This document shows, piece after piece, positions 51,685-59,719 of a stretch of 64,000 bases of DNA. This DNA is from Bacteroidales bacterium (GTDB taxonomy: Bacteria > Bacteroidota > Bacteroidia > Bacteroidales > UBA932). The number at the start of each line of letters is the position of its first letter. The stretch's first letter is position 1. Below the pieces are notes generated by a model, which searched no databases, was not told where the DNA came from, and was given only the letters and a program-made list of their open reading frames with translations. A program made the translations under genes and the position numbers. The stretch lies in contig SUYN01000010.1 of assembly GCA_015060405.1 (NCBI GenBank), positions 17,542 through 81,541 of the forward strand. The letters run 5' to 3'.

Positions 51685-51839
51685 CTATATGAAACTTTGT
51701 GTATTCTGATCCAAAGTTTCTTATACTATTCTTTAGCTGAAACTTCTTTAAGATATATCAGCGATGTTAATCGTTAAAATAAGAAAGATTATCACTCTTT
51801 TATTGTTTGCATTATCTCCTTATTAGTTAAGGCATATAA

Positions 51840-52170
51840 AATTTCTAATGAGATGAAGGCTAGATTTGAAATGCTTCCAGTATCAGTTACGGACAAATTA
51901 AGCCCAGGTCGCTTTCTACATTTACCGTCGATAGATGCGTATGTATTTCCTCGAACTGAAACTGGTGAAGTTACGCTCTATAGTATTGGCGTGGTTGAGG
52001 TGTATATTATTGTTTGTACAGTCAAATAGTTGACTACCCTCTCACATATACTAAAATTCCTTCTGTTGTCTACTTGGTCGCCAATGGCCCTAGGCTTTAT
52101 TACCTCATGATCATTTCCGATTCATATTCTGTAGAAGGAAGGTTCTTATTGTATCGGATAATTCTGTATT
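51840..52170 (+). pseudogene. Degraded DUF3244-like gene
   Basis: Translation in two frames gives SIDAYVFPRTETGEVTLYSI, then after a frameshift VDYPLTYTKIPSVVYL and NGPRLYYLMIISDSYSVEG. These align with the intact protein encoded at 59172-59567 (EVEISLYNIGAVDIYII, DIPSTIYLSTNGPGSYYLVV, CYAEG). No intact signal peptide or start remains. It follows the degraded regulator in the same order as the intact module, confirming a duplicated and decaying module. Confidence 0.8.
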
Positions 52171-52224
52171 AGTGCTTATTTTGTTAGATAAAAACATTGG
52201 GTGTTTAAGTAGATAATAAATTAG

Positions 52225-52285
52225 AGATTGTAAAGTGGGATTAGTTTTGCAACTAACTATAGCCCATAACATCTATCTACAATCT
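52225..52285. other. Imperfect long hairpin in a gene-free stretch
   Basis: Nested dyads are present: AGATTGTA with TACAATCT (52225-52285), TGGG with CCCA, and a central TTAGTT-TTGC-AACTAA. The surrounding gap 52171-52490 shows no gene. It may be a decayed RNA element or terminator. Confidence 0.4.
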
Positions 52286-52493
52286 TAAAACACACTCTCT
52301 ATTTTGCCAATTGAAACTTGGATTATATTTACCAGTATTGTTTCCGCGTAAAAGGTATGAAGCCATCCTTCAATATTTATTGCTCTAATACTTATATAAG
52401 GCACTATCCAAGATAGTATTTTATACGATGTAATATATCAGCTCCGCTAACCTTTCGTATAAGATTGATTAACAGATATTTACAAGATTACTT

Positions 52494-52539
52494 GTAAGGC
52501 GAAAATAATTGTAAGAATCATAATCTATAAATACCTTTG
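52494..52539 (+). promoter_or_regulatory. Promoter with upstream GTAAGGCG box (copy B)
   Basis: GTAAGGCG (52494-52501), 7 bp, TTG (52509-52511), 20 bp and TACCTTTG (52532-52539) precede the kinase gene by 19 bp. The spacing is identical to copies A and C. Confidence 0.7.
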
Positions 52540-52558
52540 TACCAAAAACATTTCAACT

Positions 52559-54931
52559 ATGAATTGGCCAATATTACCACGTTTTTTGAGCAAATATGTT
52601 CCAGATGGTGAACAGTACACGCCTAATACTCATGGACTTTTTGAGTCTGACACTTTGAGGGGTTTCATAGTAGACGCTTCCGATGATAAGTCAATCAAAA
52701 ATCCGCTATCATTATTTCAAGTTGTACCATCTAGATTTCCATTAGAAAAAGAAAGCAATGATAGAATAGAGTCTTTGCCAACACCAGAATCAACATTCTT
52801 ATCTCAGATACTTGGATCTGATAGGAAGATAATACGTATAGACCCTCGCAATCTATATCCTAACATGACTTGTTGTGACAAATTTCGTGAGTATTTACAA
52901 GTCAACAATCAATGCAATTTGTGCTATGAACAAGATAGTCAAATATTGTTGTTATATCATTCCGCTTTGACCAATATAAACTATACGACAGAATTCGATA
53001 AATACAAAGCCCAAGTTGAGGTCCTCTGTTCTGAATATAATGATGGAGTTGGACATTCAAATAGCAATAGTACATTAAATGTTGGATATAGCGGGAGAAG
53101 ACTCTACATATGGTACAAGTGCAGATATTCTAATTTCTACGAATACTTTTTTCCTATTATTCATGCAGGAAGAGTGGTGGCAGTTTTAATGCAAGGACAA
53201 AGGCCATACATAGGAATGGATTACGCTGATATTTTTTCAGACTATCGTGATCAATCAGAAGAGCTAGAAAAAAGTATTAAATCCATAGCAAAATCCAGAC
53301 TTCAGGATCCACCAATGTCTGAAGAAAGATTGAATGCGATATTCGAGAAAATTTCAATACTAGAGCAGCGTATTGAACAAGAAGTACTTAGTTATGCCAG
53401 AACATATATCTCAAATAAATTCAGCGAGATTCAAAGAGATTTTAGAATTGAGCTGCAACATCAAACTGATTCAGATGGTCGTATGGCATTGGAACGATAC
53501 AGTTACATCTTAGATAATGCTTTAAGAAATGTTTGTGGTTATTTCAATCCGAATGGTTTTATACGAATTTACACCGCAGAGTCAGCATTAGAAGCATCAG
53601 ACAGAAAAAAACTAAAATTTTACCTAATTGGAACATCAGAAACTACTAAGAGAAATACAATTATTCGTGAAATCACTTTTGCGGGGATAGAGCAAAAAGA
53701 CTTCGATAAAATCAGTAATTACGATTTGGCCTCCTATACTACACCATTGGTTGAATTAAAAAATGGTGACGTTTTTAGAATTGAACCATTACAAGTAGGA
53801 GGGATGAGAAATCTGATTTGGAAAAACTATAATAGATATTCTCATATAGACGAATTACAATTTGAATTATATGGTGAGGCACTCCGTTCATTGTATCATA
53901 TGCTTCTTGAACCATATCATATATTAAAAACAATTGAGTTGCAAGAACGCATGGAAGTCTCTATGAGAGTCTCCGTTCATGAAGCAGCTAACATAATTCC
54001 AACTATCTATAATAGATTAAATAACGAATACAAATTTAATAGCCACACTCTAGATAGACTTAGAGATGGCATGGGGTTAAATGCCATTAAAAATAGAGAG
54101 AGAAGTTTGTATGATGCCATACAACGTTTACTTCTACTTAATAGTTTGTATCGTCGTTCTACATTGATATTTAAGGATAGCCAACCAATTTTTAAATGGA
54201 CTGACATACATAGGACAATATATTCTGTTGAAACTTTGTTTGCTGAGCCTGCCCTAGAAAACAAATATCAGAAAATCATCATTTTAATGGATCCCGTGCT
54301 AAATAGGTATGATTTCCTTACAGACGCGGGAGCATTTAATCATATACTATTTAATTTAGTTGATAATGCTGTCAAGTATGGCCATAGGGGTAGTAAAATA
54401 TATATCAAAGCCGAAGTACCAGATGAGCAACAGCACTATTTGCCTTCATTCCCAGAAAAGGTTGACACTATCATTATTTCGGTAGTTAATTATGGATTTA
54501 AGATTAAAAATGAAGACAGAGATAAAATGTTTGAACTATATTATCGATCAGAACAATCTAAAAGCGAAGAAGGGCGAGGCATCGGACTATTCTTAGTTGA
54601 CAAACTTTGTTCTGCCCTAGGATATAACATTGAAAATAACAGAAGTTCATTTATTGCCAAATATCATATACCGGCTAAATACTATTTCAATTCTCAAGAT
54701 AAATGCCAACAATACCTAACATATGTGAGTCCGGAGATTATAAGTAGATTAGAGATGCAAACACCTGATGAACATATTCAGAAGGTCGTCAATAATCAGA
54801 ATGATATTGAATGGAAAATCGGTCCAAGGGAAATAACTGAACTGATGAATACAGAAACATATGAAAACGTATTTACAATAACAATCAAAGCCCCTTGTGG
54901 AAAGACACTGTTACAAGAGAAACAACGATAA
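52559..54931 (+). CDS. Soluble histidine kinase with PocR-like sensor domain
   Basis: The 790-residue protein has no signal peptide or membrane helix. Residues about 90-220 resemble a PocR ligand-binding domain: CNLC at 119-122, LYIWYKCRYSNFYEYFFPII, then GRVVAVLMQGQ. A long helical region follows (about 250-320). The kinase part has a probable phospho-acceptor in RVSVHEAANIIPTI (His474), an N box NHILFNLVDNAVKYG (about 594-608) and a G box EEGRGIGLFLVDKL (about 670-683). About 100 extra residues follow the ATPase domain. The next gene, 22 bp downstream, encodes a lone receiver, its likely partner. The sensed ligand is unknown. Confidence 0.8.
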   Translation: MNWPILPRFLSKYVPDGEQYTPNTHGLFESDTLRGFIVDASDDKSIKNPLSLFQVVPSRFPLEKESNDRIESLPTPESTFLSQILGSDRKIIRIDPRNLYPNMTCCDKFREYLQVNNQCNLCYEQDSQILLLYHSALTNINYTTEFDKYKAQVEVLCSEYNDGVGHSNSNSTLNVGYSGRRLYIWYKCRYSNFYEYFFPIIHAGRVVAVLMQGQRPYIGMDYADIFSDYRDQSEELEKSIKSIAKSRLQDPPMSEERLNAIFEKISILEQRIEQEVLSYARTYISNKFSEIQRDFRIELQHQTDSDGRMALERYSYILDNALRNVCGYFNPNGFIRIYTAESALEASDRKKLKFYLIGTSETTKRNTIIREITFAGIEQKDFDKISNYDLASYTTPLVELKNGDVFRIEPLQVGGMRNLIWKNYNRYSHIDELQFELYGEALRSLYHMLLEPYHILKTIELQERMEVSMRVSVHEAANIIPTIYNRLNNEYKFNSHTLDRLRDGMGLNAIKNRERSLYDAIQRLLLLNSLYRRSTLIFKDSQPIFKWTDIHRTIYSVETLFAEPALENKYQKIIILMDPVLNRYDFLTDAGAFNHILFNLVDNAVKYGHRGSKIYIKAEVPDEQQHYLPSFPEKVDTIIISVVNYGFKIKNEDRDKMFELYYRSEQSKSEEGRGIGLFLVDKLCSALGYNIENNRSSFIAKYHIPAKYYFNSQDKCQQYLTYVSPEIISRLEMQTPDEHIQKVVNNQNDIEWKIGPREITELMNTETYENVFTITIKAPCGKTLLQEKQR

Positions 54932-54953
54932 TTAATTAAAGCACAGTCATAAA

Positions 54954-55388
54954 ATGAAAAAAATATTATTAGTTGAAGACAATGGCATCATTACAAGAGA
55001 GTTAGAGGATGCATTAGCAAATTATCATATAGAAAAAGCATATAGTGTATGTTCCGCGTTAGATCGGTGGATTCTTGACGGCCCATTTGAGTGTATAATC
55101 GTAGATCTTCAAATTAGTCCTGAAGGGTTATCCCCAGAAGAAAATGGGTTCTATACACCTTTGTTTGGAATGGCATTTATCAATAAAATAAAAGACCTGA
55201 CGAACAAAGAAGAAGAAGATAATTTGAAGAAACGTATAATTATTTATTCTGGGTATGTAAAAGAACTCAAGCAACATTCATTATATAATGAACATAAATT
55301 ATGGCAAACAAAAGATCTTACAATATGCGAAAAAGACACAACAAGTATCAGTAAAGTTGTAAACATGGCTTTAAATATTCTAAAATAA
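54954..55388 (+). CDS. Stand-alone response-regulator receiver domain
   Basis: The 144-residue protein is a receiver domain only. Acidic residues are in ILLVEDNG (Glu8/Asp9), the phospho-acceptor is Asp51 in CIIVDLQIS, the conserved Ser is in IIIYSGY, and the Lys is in TICEKDT. No DNA-binding or enzymatic output domain follows. An insertion of about 20 residues (EGLSPEENGFYTPLFG) comes after the acceptor strand. It sits between the PocR-like kinase and a membrane protein, 6 bp before the latter. It probably passes the signal by protein contact, perhaps to that membrane protein. Confidence 0.82.
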   Translation: MKKILLVEDNGIITRELEDALANYHIEKAYSVCSALDRWILDGPFECIIVDLQISPEGLSPEENGFYTPLFGMAFINKIKDLTNKEEEDNLKKRIIIYSGYVKELKQHSLYNEHKLWQTKDLTICEKDTTSISKVVNMALNILK

Positions 55389-55394
55389 ATACAA

Positions 55395-56156
55395 ATGAAA
55401 TCATATAAGTTATTGAAATGGATAATAGGAATTTGCATTACAGCAATCTTTGTCATCGCGTTTATAAATTTTGTTAGAATTAATAGAAGAGTAAATGATA
55501 CTATTATTTCCGCAAAAAAAGATTATATCCATTCCAGTTTATTAAAGGAAGAGGCATATGATAGTTTGTCAGTTAATCGTGAGAATTATTATGCTATTTT
55601 ATTTAGTGACTTAGAGTCTATTAAAAAGGGAGTTTTTGATTCTAACACAATTACTTTCTTAGTATGTTTCACAATCTCTCTCCTTTTTACCATCTTATTA
55701 ACCTTACAGAGTAAACTAGTTGAGCAAAAAACACTCGTTGAGGATGCTATCAAACAAGTACAAAACGAGAAAATAACACAAAAATATTACATTAAATTAT
55801 ACGGACTTCATTGCGGAGGAGTCCTGCTAAATGACGTGCTTAGCCGCGACTGTTACAAGGTATCTGAAGCAACTTTAAATATTGTATATATTATGGATCG
55901 CGAAGCACAAGATCTGCTTAAAGAAATCCCAGAAAGCATGAACCTGCTTACCAATACCATCCGGATTGATACAAGGGATTGTTCTGCACTAATAAAGATC
56001 ATTTATAATACCATTCATTTTTTAAATATTGAAAAAATACAAGAAGCGAATAAATCACAGTTAATTTCAATTAGATCAATAATTAACTTACATCAAAAAT
56101 TGTCAGATCTTGCATCGAGATTTGAATTGATGTCTAACAAGCATGCTATATCGTAA
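55395..56156 (+). CDS. Two-helix membrane protein in the kinase/receiver operon
   Basis: The 253-residue protein has two membrane helices (about 9-26, IIGICITAIFVIAFINFV, and about 86-103, ITFLVCFTISLLFTILLT) enclosing a periplasmic loop of about 60 residues. The C-terminal part of about 150 residues is cytosolic and largely helical, with coiled-coil segments and a cysteine-containing motif (YGLHCGGVLLNDVLSRDCYK). No family was recognised. The tight spacing to the receiver gene makes it the candidate output or the sensor anchor of the system. That role is inference. Confidence 0.65.
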   Translation: MKSYKLLKWIIGICITAIFVIAFINFVRINRRVNDTIISAKKDYIHSSLLKEEAYDSLSVNRENYYAILFSDLESIKKGVFDSNTITFLVCFTISLLFTILLTLQSKLVEQKTLVEDAIKQVQNEKITQKYYIKLYGLHCGGVLLNDVLSRDCYKVSEATLNIVYIMDREAQDLLKEIPESMNLLTNTIRIDTRDCSALIKIIYNTIHFLNIEKIQEANKSQLISIRSIINLHQKLSDLASRFELMSNKHAIS

Positions 56157-56199
56157 ATATTCAAGGGCTACTATATATTATATATGCCTGTAGTAATAC

Positions 56200-56575
56200 T
56201 ATTATGGCCTTTGTATTTCGTATGACATCACGCTGTCCAGAGGACGGCTCGAACGTGCAACTGATTTATGGTGAAATTTCTCCGGAACATTAACCATCTC
56301 ATCAAGTTTGTTGTAAAAGTCTCGGGTGTCAACTATTTTGATGAAGACTTGTCCATTCAAGGATAAGCAGCAGGGAGTCACAAATGGCTACCATATTTGA
56401 GGGTAGGCAGAATTGTGGGTTATGCCGTATAAGGTCTTAATCTGCAAGTGTAGTTTGATCCACTTGAAGAAGATCACATTCTGCCATCTTTCTCGATACT
56501 GTTCAGCAACAGTGATTGCGTCGATCGAGAAGCTGTTCGTAAGGAAGAGATAGGCTTTCCCGTCATTACAGCCTC
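56200..56575 (-). pseudogene. IS4-type transposase remnant
   Basis: On the minus strand, positions about 56560 to 56390 read KAYLFLTNSFSIDAITVAEQ, then RERWQNVIFFKWIKLHLQIK and TLYGITHNSA. This is the C-terminal YREK-type region of IS4-family DDE transposases. A stop follows PQIW, and the remaining tail continues out of frame to about 56200. The N-terminal catalytic part and both terminal repeats are missing. It shows that a mobile element once inserted in this island. Confidence 0.75.
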
Positions 56576-56605
56576 TTTCTTTTCTATTCCCACTGAAACT
56601 TTTTA

Positions 56606-56638
56606 AACCCTCTGAAAGATTTAATTTTTCAGAGGGTT
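56606..56638. terminator. Perfect 12-bp hairpin
   Basis: AACCCTCTGAAA (56606-56617) pairs with TTTCAGAGGGTT (56627-56638) around a short AT loop. T-rich sequence flanks it on the upstream side, so it could terminate minus-strand transcription; on the plus strand the tail is weak. Confidence 0.5.
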
Positions 56639-56682
56639 ATATAATATGTTGATTTCCAATCATACACGCAATACATCTGATA

Positions 56683-56724
56683 GGCGGATTTTCTTGCAGA
56701 TGAGATTTCCGCTATGTATCTTTG
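56683..56724 (+). promoter_or_regulatory. Promoter with upstream GGCG box (copy C)
   Basis: GATAGGCG (56679-56686), 7 bp, TTG (56694-56696), 20 bp and TATCTTTG (56717-56724) precede the intact TPR/HTH gene by 32 bp. Spacing matches copies A and B; the box differs by one base. Confidence 0.7.
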
Positions 56725-56756
56725 CATAAAACAACCATACATGTTGAATACTGACT

Positions 56757-58403
56757 ATGAAATATCTCTTGCCAATACTTTTCGCGTTTTGTTTCTTCTC
56801 CTGCCAGCGTCATTCTGACAACTGGGAAAAGATATGCGACATTGAGAAATATATAGAGTCGCGCCCTGACAGTGCACTCACGGTACTAGAGGCAATTGAT
56901 ATTGAAACTCTATCTTCAGATGAAGAAAGAGCGAAGTATGCTCTATATATGTCTATGGCTTTGGATAAGAATTATATCGACAAGACTGATTTTGAAGTCT
57001 TGCAGCCAGCTATTGACTATTATGAGAATCACGGATCTGCAACTGATAAGTTGAGAACTTTCTATTATCAGGGAAGGATATATTTTAACATAGGTGAATC
57101 TGAAAAAGCGATGAAATGCCTGGTTAAATCTATTGACCTTGGCAGCAAGTCGAATGACTTATCTACAAAAGCAAGGAATTACAATGCTCAAGGCTTATTA
57201 TACTCTCAATATTATAATTGGGAAAAATATGTACAATGTTGTTTAGCTGCAGCCCAATGCTACAAGTCGTTGAATAATACCGATGCTTATGTTAGAATGT
57301 TATGCAAAGCATCAGAGGGATATGTGTTCATTGGCAACAAAGAGGCAGTAAATAAAACTCTTTTAGAATGTCATACCTATCTGGATGAAGTAAGCGATAG
57401 AAGTAAGGCTTATTACTATGAGGTATATTTAACACATGGACGCGATAAAACCATCTCTGACGAATACGTTGACGGCGTTATTAGAGAGTATCTTAATATA
57501 GTGCCTTCAAACGAAGTGGATTGGATTACGATCGCCAATGCCTATTTGTCGACAAAAGATGTCCATTCTGCTAAAGATGCTATAAATAAGTATGAGGCTA
57601 ACGGAATTAAAGACAATAGATATTATGCCATCTTGACTCAGATATATAAAGCTGAATTCTCCTATAAAGAAGCTTTAAAATCTTATGAACTGTTTAATCA
57701 TCTAACAGATTCAATAGACTTTAAAATGTTAGAGCAAGACACTCAGTTTATAGAAGAACGTCATCAGTTAGAGATGGCAACAATAAAAGAACAAGAAAAG
57801 AAGAAACAAATAATAGCAGTCTGTGCAACACTAATTTCCATCCTCATTCTTATTGCAATATGGATTACCAGCCGCTTACGACTTTCAAAAATGGAGAAAA
57901 TCGTTGCAGAGAAGGAAGTAGAGAGATACAAGCTTCTATATGCTCAAATGGAAGATGAGCGCGACAACCTCAATGCTCTCTTGCAGCAGAATGAAGAATT
58001 AGATCCTAAGGCTATGAATGCAGTTGCCAGAAGACTTGAACTTTTAAATAAATTCTTCACTGCATATATTACAGATAATAGCGATATAGACAGGAAAGCA
58101 AGCAAGGAGATGGAGGAACTGCTCGAAGATAAAGAGAAGTTTATGGATTCTAATCGCCTCGCGTATGCCGGTAGTCATCCTAAGTTTATAAAGTATCTTG
58201 AAGACAAAGGGCTCACAGAATGGGAAATCAATTATTGCTGCCTATATGCACTCGGCTTAAAAGGTAAAGAAGTCGGAGCGTATATAAAGATGCGTAGTCA
58301 TTATAATAACAGTAGCGAGGTAAGAGAAAAACTTGGCATCTCCGAACACGACACCAACCTTGGCATATACATTCGCAAACTAGTCAAATCGCTCAGCGAA
58401 TAA
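56757..58403 (+). CDS. TPR membrane lipoprotein regulator with C-terminal HTH domain
   Basis: The 548-residue protein is the intact member of the island's repeated module. Order of parts: lipoprotein signal (FCFFSC, Cys16); the ESRPDSALTVLEAI motif; TPR-like helices (about 60-340; LRTFYYQGRIYFNIGESEKA); one membrane helix (about 362-380; IIAVCATLISILILIAIW); a coiled coil (about 385-460); and a C-terminal HTH region (LTEWEINYCCLYALGLKGKE). It would span the inner membrane, with TPRs outside and the HTH inside. The N-terminal cysteine and an internal helix are an unusual combination. Own promoter, terminator at 58471-58502. It probably regulates nearby genes. Confidence 0.8.
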   Translation: MKYLLPILFAFCFFSCQRHSDNWEKICDIEKYIESRPDSALTVLEAIDIETLSSDEERAKYALYMSMALDKNYIDKTDFEVLQPAIDYYENHGSATDKLRTFYYQGRIYFNIGESEKAMKCLVKSIDLGSKSNDLSTKARNYNAQGLLYSQYYNWEKYVQCCLAAAQCYKSLNNTDAYVRMLCKASEGYVFIGNKEAVNKTLLECHTYLDEVSDRSKAYYYEVYLTHGRDKTISDEYVDGVIREYLNIVPSNEVDWITIANAYLSTKDVHSAKDAINKYEANGIKDNRYYAILTQIYKAEFSYKEALKSYELFNHLTDSIDFKMLEQDTQFIEERHQLEMATIKEQEKKKQIIAVCATLISILILIAIWITSRLRLSKMEKIVAEKEVERYKLLYAQMEDERDNLNALLQQNEELDPKAMNAVARRLELLNKFFTAYITDNSDIDRKASKEMEELLEDKEKFMDSNRLAYAGSHPKFIKYLEDKGLTEWEINYCCLYALGLKGKEVGAYIKMRSHYNNSSEVREKLGISEHDTNLGIYIRKLVKSLSE

Positions 58404-58413
58404 TTGTTTATCT

Positions 58414-58444
58414 GAAACTTTAGGCGATTATGCTCCAAAGTTTC
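58414..58444 (+). other. GAAACTTT/AAAGTTTC hairpin after the TPR/HTH gene
   Basis: GAAACTTT (58414-58421) pairs with AAAGTTTC (58437-58444). The same hairpin follows the degraded copy at 51691-51720. Confidence 0.55.
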
Positions 58445-58470
58445 TTATGCAATAATTGACAATCAATAGA

Positions 58471-58502
58471 ATAGAGTTTCAAATATGAAACTCTATTTTT
58501 TT
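58471..58502 (+). terminator. Intrinsic terminator after the TPR/HTH gene
   Basis: ATAGAGTTTCA (58471-58481) pairs with TGAAACTCTAT (58486-58496) and is followed by a T run to 58502. The next gene therefore has its own promoter. Confidence 0.85.
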
Positions 58503-58528
58503 GTTGAAACTCTTGCTCAATAATTTTG
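58501..58528 (+). promoter_or_regulatory. Promoter of the small HTH gene
   Basis: TTG (58501-58503), 17 bp and TAATTTTG (58521-58528) precede the ATG by 21 bp. The spacer holds TGAAACT, as does the promoter at 59112-59143. Confidence 0.6.
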
Positions 58529-58549
58529 CAGAAACAAAAAGGAAACATT

Positions 58550-59056
58550 ATGAGTAAGAAAGAACAGCAAACATTCATCCTAGAGCTTAAGATCCTATCT
58601 AAGATTCTTCGATCTTCCTGGACAATGGATCGTTCTACACTCGCACTACTAGGTGAGCGGCACCTGATGCTCGAGAAAACGATTATTCCGCTTATTCCGG
58701 ACAGTACTTTTATTGCACCCGAAGTAGAGCAAAAACTCAAACAAGCCGAATCAACACGTAACGATTTCATAATTGATGTTCAAGAGGCGTTTCTAACCAA
58801 TAACACTAGTTTTGTTGACTATCTGAAATCATTCGGTTTGACTCGTAGTGAACTTAATTACTGCTGTCTTCTGACTCTTGGGCTTCGCGGTAACGAGATT
58901 GGCATTATAACCAACAACCGTAATCATTACAATCATAGCAGTATAATCCGTCAGAAATTGAGGCTAGCTCCCAATGACACAAATCTAGGTAATTATCTTC
59001 GTTATCAGTATGAAAGGCTGCAATCTGAAACTACTGAAAGTGGTGCGCTAAAATAG
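58550..59056 (+). CDS. Free-standing HTH protein related to the TPR regulators
   Basis: The 168-residue cytosolic protein lacks signal peptide, TPRs and membrane helix. Residues about 88-160 match the C-terminal domain of the upstream regulator: FVDYLKSFGLTRSELNYCCL, LTLGLRGNEIG, NRNHYNHSSIIRQKL and NDTNLGNYLRY. The N-terminal part is helical and may dimerise. It lies between the membrane regulator and a DUF3244-like gene, with its own promoter. It may compete with, or partner, the membrane-bound version; that is inference. I start at MSKKEQQ, which follows an A/G-rich ribosome-binding region. Confidence 0.72.
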   Translation: MSKKEQQTFILELKILSKILRSSWTMDRSTLALLGERHLMLEKTIIPLIPDSTFIAPEVEQKLKQAESTRNDFIIDVQEAFLTNNTSFVDYLKSFGLTRSELNYCCLLTLGLRGNEIGIITNNRNHYNHSSIIRQKLRLAPNDTNLGNYLRYQYERLQSETTESGALK

Positions 59057-59111
59057 TTGCAATCACTATTGATTATCAATCATTTACGACACGTAAAACT
59101 GAAACTTTATA

Positions 59112-59143
59112 TTTTTTACTGAAACTATGCAGGCATAATTTTG
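59112..59143 (+). promoter_or_regulatory. Promoter of the second DUF3244-like gene
   Basis: A TTTTTT tract (59112-59117), 18 bp and TAATTTTG (59136-59143) precede the ATG by 28 bp. The spacer contains TGAAACT (59120-59126), and a second copy lies at 59100-59106. Confidence 0.6.
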
Positions 59144-59171
59144 CATCATCAAACAATTAAAACCAACGATT

Positions 59172-59567
59172 ATGAAAAAGTATTTTCTTGCAATTGCAAT
59201 GCTTGCATTCAGCACTTTCACTATGCTTGGAATGTCAAACATGACTTCTGATGAAGAAAAGAACAGAATTGAGACTGTCACTAAATTTATAGCAGGGAAA
59301 AAGCCTCTTGACAGATCAATAGATTCTTCATACGTGCTTGAAGCCTATCTAGTACATCGAACAGAAGAAGTGGAAATCAGTCTATATAACATAGGTGCCG
59401 TAGATATCTATATTATTGACTCTAATAGCCAAACTGTTGATTATTCTTATGTCAATACCGACATACCTTCAACTATATATTTATCAACTAATGGTCCAGG
59501 AAGCTATTATCTAGTTGTTGTGTCCGAGACTTGTTATGCCGAAGGACATTTTACGACAGCACTGTAA
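59172..59567 (+). CDS. Small secreted DUF3244-like protein
   Basis: The 131-residue protein has a signal peptide (IAMLAFSTFTMLGMS) and a beta-rich mature domain: VEISLYNIGAVDIYIIDSN, DIPSTIYLSTNGPGSYYLVV and a short CYAEGHF tail. The layout is that of DUF3244 proteins and of the product encoded at 49971. A degraded homologue lies at 51840-52170. It follows the HTH gene with its own promoter and is probably exported to the periplasm or beyond. Function unknown. Confidence 0.7.
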   Translation: MKKYFLAIAMLAFSTFTMLGMSNMTSDEEKNRIETVTKFIAGKKPLDRSIDSSYVLEAYLVHRTEEVEISLYNIGAVDIYIIDSNSQTVDYSYVNTDIPSTIYLSTNGPGSYYLVVVSETCYAEGHFTTAL

Positions 59568-59654
59568 ATACCAAAGAAGTATTTGATATTACTATCATCA
59601 ACTACACTATTACATAATTATTAATTAAAACGAGTATCCATGACACCACCTGAT

Positions 59655-59662
59655 TAATTTTG
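59655..59662 (+). promoter_or_regulatory. Possible -7 element before the lipoprotein/barrel pair
   Basis: TAATTTTG fits TAnnTTTG and lies 57 bp before the ATG. No clear -33 element is present. A short GTTGC-TATT-GCAAC hairpin follows. Confidence 0.4.
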
Positions 59663-59719
59663 TTGCTATTGCAACATAAAATAACATCACATCTAATAAC
59701 TTTAAAAACAAAATTGATT

